Made by a program: the position numbers and the translations under genes. The notes below the pieces were generated by a model, which was given only the letters and a program-made list of their open reading frames with translations, did not search any database and was not told the origin of the DNA. Positions 54,482-63,890 of a DNA stretch of 64,000 bases are shown here, piece after piece (position 1 is the stretch's first letter; each line of letters opens with the position of its first letter). Source of the DNA: Desulfamplus sp. (GTDB lineage: Bacteria > Desulfobacterota > Desulfobacteria > Desulfobacterales > Desulfobacteraceae); contig JADFZQ010000012.1 in NCBI GenBank assembly GCA_015232455.1, forward strand, positions 31,223-95,222, in the 5' to 3' direction.

Positions 54482-55120
54482 TTAAATCTTACCTGTTTGG
54501 GCAAATATTGAAAGAACAATCCAAGACTTGACATCAAACTTTATTGCACGATTTTGAAGAAGAGATTGTGCCTCTTCATGCGATACCATTAAAACTGTAA
54601 TATCTTCAGATTCTTCATTCCATTTAATAGAAGGTTCTCCTTTGCAAGTTGCGTAAACCAACGAGATAGATTCATCTGTCATTCCAGAAGATGAGTATAT
54701 AGTTGGACTTTTTTTTATGATGCTGACAATCTCAAGACCTGTCTCCTCTTTAAGTTCTCTGGCTGCTGTCTCTTCAACCTCTTCTCCTCTATCCATAAGC
54801 CCAGCAGGAAAACCGTATTGATAGTTACCAAGAGGCACGCGGAACTCTTTTATGATTACTAATTTTTGATAATATACATGAAATGGGACAATAATAACCG
54901 CATTAGGTTTGTAAATGCCCGACATATCCGCAGAAACCAGATTATCAGCTATTGGAACGTTTTTTTCTGAAATATTGGTTATTTTTCTCATAACATCAGG
55001 GGAATCTGATCTTGATGCAAATATCCATGACTTTATATTGCCTATTTTATCCTTGTATTTGGTTGAAAATAGATTCAGATGTTTAAAGTCTGTTAATTTA
55101 TTTACTTCAAGAATTTTCAT
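54482..55120 (-). CDS. Nudix hydrolase (ADP-ribose/NAD-type pyrophosphatase-like)
   Basis: 212 aa. A complete Nudix box reads 'GLMDRGEEVEETAARELKEETGL' (Gx5Ex7REUxEExGU), and 'RVPLGNYQYGFPAGL' immediately before it is typical of the ADP-ribose pyrophosphatase branch. It lies 12 bp downstream of nadB in an NAD-synthesis operon, so recycling of ADP-ribose or control of NAD breakdown products is a reasonable inference. Confidence 0.88.
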   Translation of the reverse strand: MKILEVNKLTDFKHLNLFSTKYKDKIGNIKSWIFASRSDSPDVMRKITNISEKNVPIADNLVSADMSGIYKPNAVIIVPFHVYYQKLVIIKEFRVPLGNYQYGFPAGLMDRGEEVEETAARELKEETGLEIVSIIKKSPTIYSSSGMTDESISLVYATCKGEPSIKWNEESEDITVLMVSHEEAQSLLQNRAIKFDVKSWIVLSIFAQTGKI

Positions 55121-55132
55121 ATCAAGATACCT

Positions 55133-56698
55133 TTAAGATGTAACATAATGACAACCAATTGATCTTTTATGTCTCATTGCTGCATTTACTATAATTGAGG
55201 CATTTACAACACCATTTCTGAGTTCGATGATTTGGCGATTTAGTTTGGCTGTTCTATAAAATTGGAAAATTCTGTGTGCGTGATAGTTGAGATCAGCATT
55301 AGCACGCTCTAAACCTTTTAGGTTTCTCACAATTCCAGCATAATTCCACATAGTAAGTTTAATTAGCTTCCAATCTTGATGAAAAAGAAGTGGATCAAAC
55401 TCCTCTGAATAGTTAGGAGACTCCCAATCTGGAATGTTATCAAACCTTTTCTTAGATATTTCACTAAAATTTGAATTTATATGATCTGCTGCCTGTTTTG
55501 CCCACATAAGCCCCTCAAGCAATGAAGTTGAGGCTAAACGATTTGCACCATGAAGACCTGTGCAGCTACTCTCTCCAATTGCATAAAGGTTTGGCAAAGT
55601 AGATTTTCCAAAAAGATCAACTTTTATTCCACCGCAAAAGTAGTGGGCTGCTGGCACAACTGGAATTGGCTCTTTAGTTATATCAATTCCACCTTTAAGG
55701 CATGTGCTGTAAACTTTGGAAAATCTAACTGGAATAGGAGATTCTCCTTTATAATGGGAAGCAAGATTTAATTTCATAAATTCTGTGCCTGTCTTTCCCA
55801 TCTCTTCGTAGATACCGCGTGCTACAACATCACGAGGGGCAAGATCACCAAGCTCTGAATAAGATTCCATAAAATATTCACCTTTATGGTTCATCAATCT
55901 TGCACCTTCGCCTCTTAAAGATTCTGAAATAAGAAATCTTTTAATATCACGATGATAAAGAGATGTAGGATGAAACTGAACAAACTGAGCATTGATAATA
56001 TCTGCACCTGCTCTGTATGCCATACTCATTCCATCACCAGTTGCAGAGGCTGGATTTGTGGTGTGTTGATAAAGCTCTCCAAGTCCGCCAGTTGCCAATA
56101 TCACTCTATTAGCAAAAAATGTTTCTACCCTTTTCTCTTCATTATTGAGAGCATAAAGCCCCATAACTTCGCATGGTTTATAAAGTTCTTGAGTATCTCT
56201 TGATTGATGGTTGTTTGTTATAAGGTCAATTGTGGTAAACCCACTTAAAATCGGAAGATTAATCTTATTTGCATAATCAATTAGAGCCTTTTGTATGGTG
56301 TCACCAGTGTGATCTGAATAGTGGAGAATGCGTCTTCTTGAGTGAGCAGCTTCTTCAGTGTAATCAAGCTCTCCTGCTAATGTTCTTGTAAACTCAATCC
56401 CAATTTTATTGATTAGAAAATCAAAAACCAATTCAGGACCTTTGTTTGCAAGAAGTTTTACAGCTTCAAGATTATTATAACCACAGCCAGCTCTTAAAAT
56501 GTCAGATTCAAGAAGCTCTGGGGTATCTGCCTCTTCCCACGCAATAATACCACCTTGTGCATAGTAAGTTGCTGTTTTATTCGCCGCATCTTCTTTAGTG
56601 ATTGCAACAGTATTAAGCCCATGTTCTTTTAACATAATTGCAGCCGAAAGCCCTGCAATACCTGTTCCAACAACCAAAACATCATAAAAATGTCTCAT
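55133..56698 (-). CDS. nadB: L-aspartate oxidase
   Basis: 521 aa. N-terminal FAD-binding GxGxxG ('VVGTGIAGLSAAI'), 'ATYYAQGGI', 'RRILHYSDHTGDTIQKAL', 'QFVQFHPTSLYH', 'FLISESLRGEGARLMN', 'AAHYFCGGI' and 'GESSCTGLHGANRLASTSLLEGLMWA' are the NadB/succinate dehydrogenase flavoprotein motifs; 'GLHGANRLAS' favours NadB. It oxidises aspartate to iminoaspartate, the substrate of the adjacent NadA. Under anaerobiosis fumarate would be the acceptor. Confidence 0.96.
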   Translation of the reverse strand: MRHFYDVLVVGTGIAGLSAAIMLKEHGLNTVAITKEDAANKTATYYAQGGIIAWEEADTPELLESDILRAGCGYNNLEAVKLLANKGPELVFDFLINKIGIEFTRTLAGELDYTEEAAHSRRRILHYSDHTGDTIQKALIDYANKINLPILSGFTTIDLITNNHQSRDTQELYKPCEVMGLYALNNEEKRVETFFANRVILATGGLGELYQHTTNPASATGDGMSMAYRAGADIINAQFVQFHPTSLYHRDIKRFLISESLRGEGARLMNHKGEYFMESYSELGDLAPRDVVARGIYEEMGKTGTEFMKLNLASHYKGESPIPVRFSKVYSTCLKGGIDITKEPIPVVPAAHYFCGGIKVDLFGKSTLPNLYAIGESSCTGLHGANRLASTSLLEGLMWAKQAADHINSNFSEISKKRFDNIPDWESPNYSEEFDPLLFHQDWKLIKLTMWNYAGIVRNLKGLERANADLNYHAHRIFQFYRTAKLNRQIIELRNGVVNASIIVNAAMRHKRSIGCHYVTS

Positions 56699-56727
56699 TT
56701 TTCTGCCTATATTTCCTTTTTTCTTAA

Positions 56728-57834
56728 CTATTTACCTGACTCCACAATTTCAATCATTAGTTTTAGAGCTTTTTTTGCATTTTCTTTATACTCTTCTGCA
56801 ACTGTAATAATATCTGATGGTGATTCTGCTGTTTTGTTGTTAAGGATAACGGTCAGGGTGTTTTTAAGTTTTTCAAGAGTTATTTTACTCATATTATGGC
56901 AAACAGATTTTTTAAGAGGCACAACTGTTTTATCTTTAAACTCATTCGCCATTCTCTCCACAAATCTTAATTCTGTGCCAACTGCCCACACACTTCCAGC
57001 TTTGCCAGCCTTAACAGTTTTCCATATCATAGATGTAGAACCTGAATAATCAGAGGCATTTACAACATCTTCGCTGCACTCAGGGTGAACTATTACATTA
57101 ATATTTTTTTCGCTTATTGCATTTGGATCGTCTTGACTTTGGCTGTAAGTTTGTCTGAATGAATTAATATCGTCTAAAGTAAAGACTTTATGCACATGAC
57201 AAAATCCGTCCCATACAAACATTTTAGCATTTTTGCAATCCGACAAACTAGAAAAACTATCATTATCAAAAGAGAGTTTTTTATCTACTGTAACTATTTC
57301 GTTTTTATTGATATTTAGCTGATTGGCGGTGTTTATTCCTAAATTATAATCAGGGGCAAAAAGTACTGATTTGCCCTGATCTAAGAAATGTTTAACAATT
57401 TTAGCTGCATTAGAACTTGTGCAGACAGTCCCACCTCTTTTTCCACAAAAAGCCTTCATATCAGCATAAGAGTTCATATAAACTATTGGGATTATTTCAC
57501 GGTCGCACAAATTAGATAGCTTTGAATAGATTTTTTCAGCTTGAATAGCATCAATCATCTCAGCCATTGGACAGCCAGCACTTTTGTCTGGAATTAGAAC
57601 TTTTTGATGTGGTTTTGCAAGAAGTGATGCTCCTTCTGCCATGAACATCACTCCGCAAAACACTATATATTCAGCTTCAGTGGCAGCACAATCAACAGCT
57701 AATTTATAAGAATCTCCAAGAAAATCTGCCAATTTGACAATCTCGTCCATTTCATAATGGTGAGCTGGTATTACAACTGATTTGCCAAGCTCTTGCTTTA
57801 TCTCCATTACCTCTTTAAATAATTGGTCTTCCAT
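56728..57834 (-). CDS. nadA: Quinolinate synthase
   Basis: 368 aa. NadA motifs include 'VIPAHHYEMDEIVKLADFLGDSYKLA', 'FCGVMFMAEGASLL', 'GCPMAEM' and 'HPECSEDVV'. The three [4Fe-4S] cysteines are visible in FCGV, GTVCTSSNA and HPECS. It condenses iminoaspartate with dihydroxyacetone phosphate. It belongs to the longer NadA subgroup. 29 bp upstream of nadB. Confidence 0.96.
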   Translation of the reverse strand: MEDQLFKEVMEIKQELGKSVVIPAHHYEMDEIVKLADFLGDSYKLAVDCAATEAEYIVFCGVMFMAEGASLLAKPHQKVLIPDKSAGCPMAEMIDAIQAEKIYSKLSNLCDREIIPIVYMNSYADMKAFCGKRGGTVCTSSNAAKIVKHFLDQGKSVLFAPDYNLGINTANQLNINKNEIVTVDKKLSFDNDSFSSLSDCKNAKMFVWDGFCHVHKVFTLDDINSFRQTYSQSQDDPNAISEKNINVIVHPECSEDVVNASDYSGSTSMIWKTVKAGKAGSVWAVGTELRFVERMANEFKDKTVVPLKKSVCHNMSKITLEKLKNTLTVILNNKTAESPSDIITVAEEYKENAKKALKLMIEIVESGK

Positions 57835-57864
57835 TTTAATTATTATCCCTAAATTTTTATAACT

Positions 57865-58713
57865 CTACTCTAAAATTTTACGTAAAGAGAAATCAAATGC
57901 AGTTACACTGTGCGTTAATGCACCAACAGAGATATAATCAACTCCAGTTTCAGCAACTGCTTTTAGCCTTTCAAGATTCATGTTGCCTGACGCTTCGGTT
58001 TTTATTTTGCCTTGTGTTCTGCTATTGATAAATTTCACAGCCTCTTTCATTGTATTAATATCCATATTATCAAGCATTATTATATCAACATTAGCATCTA
58101 ATGCCTCTTGGACCTCTCTTAATGATCTTGTCTCAACCTCAATTTTAAATTGTTTATCCCATTTAGAGCGTACTATTTCAACAGCTTTTGTTATGCTGCC
58201 AATGCCATCAATATGGTTATCTTTAATCATAACCATATCATAAAGCCCCATTCTATGGTTAGCCCCCCCCCCACATTTTACTGCGTATTTTTGGAGTTGC
58301 CGCCACCCAGGAAGTGTTTTACGGGTATCTAATATCTTTGTGTTATTGTTTGGAATCAATGAAATTATATCTATCCATCTTTTAACCTCTGTAGCAATAC
58401 CACTTAAATGAGAGATAAAGTTGAGTGCTACCCGTTCAGCCTTAAGGAGGCTATTGATTGAACCTTCAACCTTAGCAACTTTTTGACCAATTTTTAAATT
58501 ATCTCCATCTGAAACGTAAAAATTGACATTACACTCTTTGTCAATATAATGAAATGCACAAGCAAAAATATCCGCACCACAAAGAACACCGTCCTGTTTT
58601 GCCACAAGATAGTAATTATCAAGTTTGTTATCTGTGAATATGGCATCACTTGTAATATCTCCAATGTCGCCCAAATCTTCTAAAAATGCCATCTCCAATA
58701 GTTTCTGGATCAT
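57865..58713 (-). CDS. nadC: Nicotinate-nucleotide pyrophosphorylase (quinolinate phosphoribosyltransferase)
   Basis: 282 aa. 'EDLGDIGDITSDAIF', 'AERVALNFISHLSGIAT', 'ILDTRKTLPGWRQLQKYAVKCGGGANHRMGLYDMVMIKDNHI', 'KIEVETRSLREVQEAL', 'DIIMLDNM' and 'EASGNMNLE' are family hallmarks. It converts quinolinate and PRPP to nicotinate mononucleotide. The codons for CGGGAN contain an uninterrupted run of ten G (58263-58272), unusual for this genome, but the frame is intact. Confidence 0.96.
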   Translation of the reverse strand: MIQKLLEMAFLEDLGDIGDITSDAIFTDNKLDNYYLVAKQDGVLCGADIFACAFHYIDKECNVNFYVSDGDNLKIGQKVAKVEGSINSLLKAERVALNFISHLSGIATEVKRWIDIISLIPNNNTKILDTRKTLPGWRQLQKYAVKCGGGANHRMGLYDMVMIKDNHIDGIGSITKAVEIVRSKWDKQFKIEVETRSLREVQEALDANVDIIMLDNMDINTMKEAVKFINSRTQGKIKTEASGNMNLERLKAVAETGVDYISVGALTHSVTAFDFSLRKILE

Positions 58714-58759
58714 TTAATTAACTCTCTTTTTCTGTGTGTTAAAGCTATTTATACTCAAT

Positions 58760-59686
58760 TTATGACCTTGAACAGTATAGCATTTTTGGTCTCTGCCAAT
58801 TAGTATCAAAACCCGCACTTCTTAAAATATCTATACCTTTCTCAATATTAACACCAATATCTTTTACTCCATGAGAATCATCGCCAATAACTACACTAAT
58901 ACCCATCTTTTTTGCCTCTGCAAGAATTGGAGCAGATATATATGGCTCTTTAGCACCTTTCATCAATGCCCTTAAGTTAAAGTCCATAATAAGATTCTTC
59001 TTTTTAATCAATTCAAGATTTCTTGTAATACGCTGCCAAATAACAGGGTTCTTAATTCTTTCAGGATAATCTTGATCAAAAATCCTTATAAGATCAAAAT
59101 GACCAACAACAGAAGGCTCAATAGCCTCGATCATCTCATGTTGAATATCAAAATATCTACAGTATAGATTTTCAACTCCACCAAGTGCATCTGCTGCATT
59201 ATCGTAATACTCTTTTGAGTAATCAATACAGACATCTTCATATTTATTATATTCACTATGAATAGACTTGCTATTAACAGGCAGATGGTGAATAGAACCA
59301 ACTACATAATCAGGTCTAAATTGCTGTATCAGAGCTGGGATAAACTTCTTGTATCCGCTATAAGTTTCTGTTTCAAAGGCTGTCAGTACAGTGATACTAT
59401 CTTGATATTTTTCTTGAAGCATTCTACATGTTTGTATGTAGTCAGTAAATCTTTTGGCAAGAAGAGAGACATCAATACCAGCAGCAGCTTCGTCAGGGTA
59501 TCGTAATTCATTAGAAATAGGATATATATGCTCTGTAATACCAACCCACTCAAATCCAGATTCAATATACTTTATAACAATCTCTTCAAGGGTATTTTGA
59601 GCATGATTGCAAAATTGCCCACTATGTCCGCCATGAACTGATACAGGTTTGATTTTTTTGAGATTATCTCTTTGGTAATTTTTCAT
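58760..59686 (-). CDS. PHP-domain phosphatase, histidinol-phosphatase-like (HisK type)
   Basis: 308 aa. PHP metal motifs: 'VSVHGGHSGQFCNHA', 'GITEHIYP', 'FETETY', 'VVGSIHHLP', 'VVGHFDLIRIF' and 'GDDSHG'. These match PHP histidinol-phosphate phosphatases, although the first motif reads HGGHS rather than the usual HxH. No other his genes are near, so another small phosphoester is possible. First gene of the leftward nad operon (46 bp before nadC). Confidence 0.82.
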   Translation of the reverse strand: MKNYQRDNLKKIKPVSVHGGHSGQFCNHAQNTLEEIVIKYIESGFEWVGITEHIYPISNELRYPDEAAAGIDVSLLAKRFTDYIQTCRMLQEKYQDSITVLTAFETETYSGYKKFIPALIQQFRPDYVVGSIHHLPVNSKSIHSEYNKYEDVCIDYSKEYYDNAADALGGVENLYCRYFDIQHEMIEAIEPSVVGHFDLIRIFDQDYPERIKNPVIWQRITRNLELIKKKNLIMDFNLRALMKGAKEPYISAPILAEAKKMGISVVIGDDSHGVKDIGVNIEKGIDILRSAGFDTNWQRPKMLYCSRS

Positions 59687-59915
59687 CTTCTGATAGCTTT
59701 TTATCTAATGTTCTTCCACATTTTTATAGTAAATTCAGGTATCATGGTTGCATTATAAAATCAAGTTTTATGCCTGCCATAATAAATCATCAATATTACA
59801 GAATATCTATAGTGCGGCTAACTCAACATAACGATTTAAAATGGCTTGACACTTATTAAATAGAATGTTTAGAGTCCCACACTATTGAAAAAAGGAGGCT
59901 AACTGAAGAGTTACT

Positions 59916-61454
59916 ATGGAAGATAAACTTCTCATTGTTGATGATGACCCTGATGTCTTACTCTCTTTATCTGATTTATTAAAAGATGAAGGTTTTGATG
60001 TAAAAGCTGTTAGTTCTGGAGAAGAGGCTCTTAAAGTATTTTCAGATTTTCATCCATCTGTTGTTATCACAGATATGAAGATGTCGGGAATGAGTGGTCT
60101 TGAGCTTATTCATAAATTGAGAAAAATAAACTCTTATGTTCAAATTATAATTCTTACAGGGTATGCAAGCGTTAAAAATGTTACAGAAGCAATGGCAAAT
60201 AACGGTGCATTTGCCTATTTTCAAAAGCCACTATCTGACTTTGAGATGTTTTTTGGATCAATTCGTCAGGCTTTTGAAAAAGAGAGACTTATCAGAGAAA
60301 ATTATCATTGGGAAGAGCGGCTAAAGCTTGCAAATGCCCGATTTGAGACAATATTTGAAAATATGGACGCAGTTATATATGTTGCAGATATGGAGACATA
60401 CGAACTTATCTACGCCAACTCAACATTTAAAGAGCTTTTTGGAGATTACAGCAATGAAAACGAAAATAAAAACAATATTAGCAAGAGGAAAAAATGCTGG
60501 GAGTTACTGCAAAAAACTAATAACGGTCCGTGTTCTTTTTGTACCAATCCAAAACTTGTTGACGTAAATGGCAAACCTTTTAATCCATATACTTGGGAAT
60601 TTTATAATCCAGTAGTTAAAAGATGGTTTAGTATCAAGGATCAGGCAATTTATTGGCATGATGGTCGCGTTGTGAGGCTTGAGACGGCAATGGATATTAC
60701 ACCTTATTATAAGCTATCTCGCGAAGTTGAAAAATCCAAACGGTTTCAGGCAATCGGAGTTCTTGCTGGAGGAATAGCACATGATCTTAACAATACACTT
60801 GCAGCAATACTTGGAAATATAAATCTTGCTCAACTTATCTCTCCTGATCCAGATTCAGATGAGTATTTTGTTGCAGCAGAAAATGGAATCATGCAGGCAA
60901 AGACACTATCTGGTAAACTTTTAGCTCTTGCTAAAGGCGATACTCCTGTAAAAAAAATAGTGAATATGGAGGAACTTCTTAGGAATTTTATAAGTGAAAA
61001 TCAATTTGGCTCTAAAGTTGAGTTCACAGTTTTAAATGGTAACTCAAATTTTGAACAGATAGATAACGATAAAACCCCAAATTTCACTATTGATGTTGAT
61101 GCGGAACAGATTAAAACAGCTTTTTATAATATTTTCATAAATGCAAGCGAAGCTATGAACTCTCGTGGTACTATCAAGGTAAATCTAAAATATCACTACA
61201 GTTCAACAAAAAACTGCAATTATGTGATGACAAGCATTTACGATAATGGAAAAGGTATTGCATCATCAAATATTGATAAGATATTTGATCCATATTTTAC
61301 TACAAAATTCCCGGGCAAAGAGAGAGGAACTGGTTTGGGTCTTTCAATTGCATACTCTATAATTAAAAAACATGGTGGATATATTGATATTGATTCTGTT
61401 GAGGGAAAGGGAACTCAGGTTGATGTCTGTTTGCCAATAACTAAAACCTTTTAA
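59916..61454 (+). CDS. Hybrid receiver-PAS-histidine kinase
   Basis: 512 aa. The receiver domain (about 4-120) has phosphoacceptor D53 ([10 protein letters not shown]) and conserved K104. The PAS domain (about 140-265) has a Cys cluster (C194, C206, C209; 'GPCSFC'). The HisKA box carries H289 ('[18 protein letters not shown]'). The HATPase domain (about 370-510) has '[11 protein letters not shown]', 'YDNGKGI' and '[18 protein letters not shown]'. No transmembrane segment, so cytosolic. The N-terminal receiver suggests it is itself driven by another kinase. Separated by 11 bp from the TPR-OGT gene; shared expression is likely. Confidence 0.93.
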   Translation: MEDKLLIVDDDPDVLLSLSDLLKDEGFDVKAVSSGEEALKVFSDFHPSVVITDMKMSGMSGLELIHKLRKINSYVQIIILTGYASVKNVTEAMANNGAFAYFQKPLSDFEMFFGSIRQAFEKERLIRENYHWEERLKLANARFETIFENMDAVIYVADMETYELIYANSTFKELFGDYSNENENKNNISKRKKCWELLQKTNNGPCSFCTNPKLVDVNGKPFNPYTWEFYNPVVKRWFSIKDQAIYWHDGRVVRLETAMDITPYYKLSREVEKSKRFQAIGVLAGGIAHDLNNTLAAILGNINLAQLISPDPDSDEYFVAAENGIMQAKTLSGKLLALAKGDTPVKKIVNMEELLRNFISENQFGSKVEFTVLNGNSNFEQIDNDKTPNFTIDVDAEQIKTAFYNIFINASEAMNSRGTIKVNLKYHYSSTKNCNYVMTSIYDNGKGIASSNIDKIFDPYFTTKFPGKERGTGLGLSIAYSIIKKHGGYIDIDSVEGKGTQVDVCLPITKTF

Positions 61455-61465
61455 GGAGATTAGAG

Positions 61466-63793
61466 ATGTTGACTGACACGTTATTGCTAAAAGCAAGACA
61501 AGGAGAACTTAATATTACTGGGCTTATTTCAGAAGCTGAAAAACTTGCCTCTGAAGGACTGATAAAGCAAATGATCACTCTTTATCGTGAATGGATAGAA
61601 AATACAAAGTCTCCATTGGTCTATGCAGCATATTTCAACTTAGGAGTTGCATTAAGCAACTCTGGAGATATGATCGGGGCTGAAGATGCTTATCGTAGAG
61701 CTATATTATTCAGGCACGATTTTATTCAGGCACGCTTTAATTTAGGTCTAATTTTTGAACTTCAAGATAGAGTTAATGAGGCTTTAGAGCAGTGGAAACT
61801 TATTCTAAATGCTGGGGATTCAATTTTATCAACAGAAAAAAATATCCACTTAATGGCTTTAAGTAAAATAGCACAATATCAACCTGATTTTAAAATACCA
61901 TCTATTAAAGATAAACCTTTAGAGTTATCACAATCAAAATTAGAAGAGATCAACCAAAAAACCTTGCTTGCCTTAGAACTACAAGAACAGGATAATATTG
62001 TTGAGGCAACAAAGCTATTTAAAGAGATTTTGCTTGTAAATCCTGCCCACTTTCCTTCATTATATTCGTTAGGTGTTATTGCATCTAAAAATGAAGAGAA
62101 TACAGAGGCTTTGTCTTTAATAGAAAAAGCAATTCAAGTTATACCAACTTATGCACCAGCTCATTTTGCAAAAGCTGTAATATTACAAGCTCTGAAAAGA
62201 TACAATGATGCGTTGGTTAGCTACCAACAGGCATTAACGATTAATCCTGATTATCTTGATGCCATGAATAATCGTGGTAATCTCTTACATGAGATGAAGC
62301 AATATGATTTAGCTTTTGCAAGTTTTGCCGAAATTATCAAAAGGAACCCAAATGCTGACAAAGCTCTATCTAACTCTGGTATTATTCTCACGTTAAAGAA
62401 TCAGTATGAAGAGTCTATTGACTTTTTTGATCGACTCCTTAAAGCAAACCCTGATTTTGATTATGCACGTGGTCTGCTTTTCTATTCGCAACTGCATTGC
62501 TGCGATTGGTCAGAGTATGACAAACACAGTGAGCTGATTAATAGAGGTATTCAAGATGGTAAAAGAGAGTGTAAGTCATTGGCATTTATGGCATTTTCAA
62601 ACTCTGCAAGCGACTCCTTAGAGTGTGCTAAGATATTTGCTTCCCATTTCTTTCCAAAAAAATCCAAAACTTTGTGGAATGGAGAACGCTACAACCACAA
62701 AAAAATCCGTATTGCATACGTCTCTCCCGATTTTAGACAGCACCCAGTAGGTCATCTTATGGCTGGAGTTATTGAAAACCATGATAAATCAAAGGTTGAG
62801 ACAATAGCTATCTCGATTGGTATTGATGATAAAAGTATTTTACGAAACCGTTTTATAGCTGCATTTAGTCAATTTTACGATGTTCAGATGAAAACATCGT
62901 TTGAAATTGCACAGTTAATCAGAAATCTTGAGGTAGATATTTTGGTTGATTTAGCTGGTTATACCGCAGACTCAAGAACAGATATTTTTGCCTATCGTCC
63001 AGCTCCTGTACAGGTAAACTATTTAGGCTATCCTGGTACAATGGGGCTTGATTATATAGATTATATATTAGCTGACCGTTATGTGATTCCAGAAGAGCAT
63101 AAGAGATTTTACACTGAAAAAGTTGCCTATATGCCCCATACCTATCTTCCAACTGATGGAAATTTAAAAGTTTCTGAACGAACTCCAACAAGAGAGGAGA
63201 TGAATCTTCCGCCTCAAGGTGTGATCTTTTGCTCCTTTAACCACGATTATAAGATCAATCCACAGATGTTTTCAGTTTGGATGCGTATTTTAGAAAAAGT
63301 TGAAGGAAGTGTTTTATGGCTTATGAAGTTAAATGAGGCAGCAGAGCGAAACCTTAAAAAAGAGGCTAAAAACAGGGGAATTAATCCAGATCGTCTTATC
63401 TTTGCAACACGAATTCCACTTATTGAAGACCATTTAGCTCGCTATCGTTTGGCTGATATATTCTTGGATACTTCACCATACAATGCCCATACTACGGCAA
63501 GCGATGCTCTATTTGCTGGATTACCAGTTTTAACTTATATGGGAGATACTTTTTCAGCAAGAGTTGCTGGAAGCCTTTTAAATGCAATAGGAGTGCCTGA
63601 ATTAATTACACATTCACTTGAGGAGTATGAAGAGTTGGCTGTTAAACTTGCGTTAAATAGTCAAATGATTTCTGAACTTAAGGAAAAACTTATAGCAAAT
63701 AAAGAGAGTTATCCTCTATTTAAAACAAAGCTGTTTGCCGAGAATCTTGAGGAAGTGTTTATAGAAATAGTAAATTTAGAAACTGCATTGTGA
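61466..63793 (+). CDS. TPR / O-GlcNAc-transferase-like (SPINDLY-type, GT41) protein
   Basis: 775 aa. Several TPRs occupy about 50-345 ('YFNLGVALSNSGDMIGAEDAYRRAILF', 'ALVSYQQALTINPDYLDAMNNRGNLL'). The GT41 catalytic region (about 410-770) includes 'IRIAYVSPDFRQHPVGHLM', 'ILVDLAGYTADSRTDIFAYRPAPVQVNYLGYPGTMGLDYIDYILAD', 'FCSFNHDYKINPQMFSVWMRIL', 'FLDTSPYNAHTTASDALFAGLPVLT' and 'GDTFSARVAGSLL'. Bacterial homologues glycosylate proteins or take part in envelope glycan synthesis; the target is unknown. AAGGAG precedes the ATG, 11 bp after the kinase gene. Confidence 0.92.
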   Translation: MLTDTLLLKARQGELNITGLISEAEKLASEGLIKQMITLYREWIENTKSPLVYAAYFNLGVALSNSGDMIGAEDAYRRAILFRHDFIQARFNLGLIFELQDRVNEALEQWKLILNAGDSILSTEKNIHLMALSKIAQYQPDFKIPSIKDKPLELSQSKLEEINQKTLLALELQEQDNIVEATKLFKEILLVNPAHFPSLYSLGVIASKNEENTEALSLIEKAIQVIPTYAPAHFAKAVILQALKRYNDALVSYQQALTINPDYLDAMNNRGNLLHEMKQYDLAFASFAEIIKRNPNADKALSNSGIILTLKNQYEESIDFFDRLLKANPDFDYARGLLFYSQLHCCDWSEYDKHSELINRGIQDGKRECKSLAFMAFSNSASDSLECAKIFASHFFPKKSKTLWNGERYNHKKIRIAYVSPDFRQHPVGHLMAGVIENHDKSKVETIAISIGIDDKSILRNRFIAAFSQFYDVQMKTSFEIAQLIRNLEVDILVDLAGYTADSRTDIFAYRPAPVQVNYLGYPGTMGLDYIDYILADRYVIPEEHKRFYTEKVAYMPHTYLPTDGNLKVSERTPTREEMNLPPQGVIFCSFNHDYKINPQMFSVWMRILEKVEGSVLWLMKLNEAAERNLKKEAKNRGINPDRLIFATRIPLIEDHLARYRLADIFLDTSPYNAHTTASDALFAGLPVLTYMGDTFSARVAGSLLNAIGVPELITHSLEEYEELAVKLALNSQMISELKEKLIANKESYPLFKTKLFAENLEEVFIEIVNLETAL

Positions 63794-63890
63794 TAATTTA
63801 GCTCTGAGATTTATTTTCAGGAGATTAAAAGGTTAAAATATTATAATTCTAAAATTCAAATTCCTCTAAATAAGGCAGGGCTGTTAAGTT

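Noticed and set aside
59846-59868. TTGACA upstream of the hybrid kinase as a sigma-70 promoter
   Set aside because: No acceptable -10 at 16-18 bp; the best hexamer (TTAGAG) is poor.
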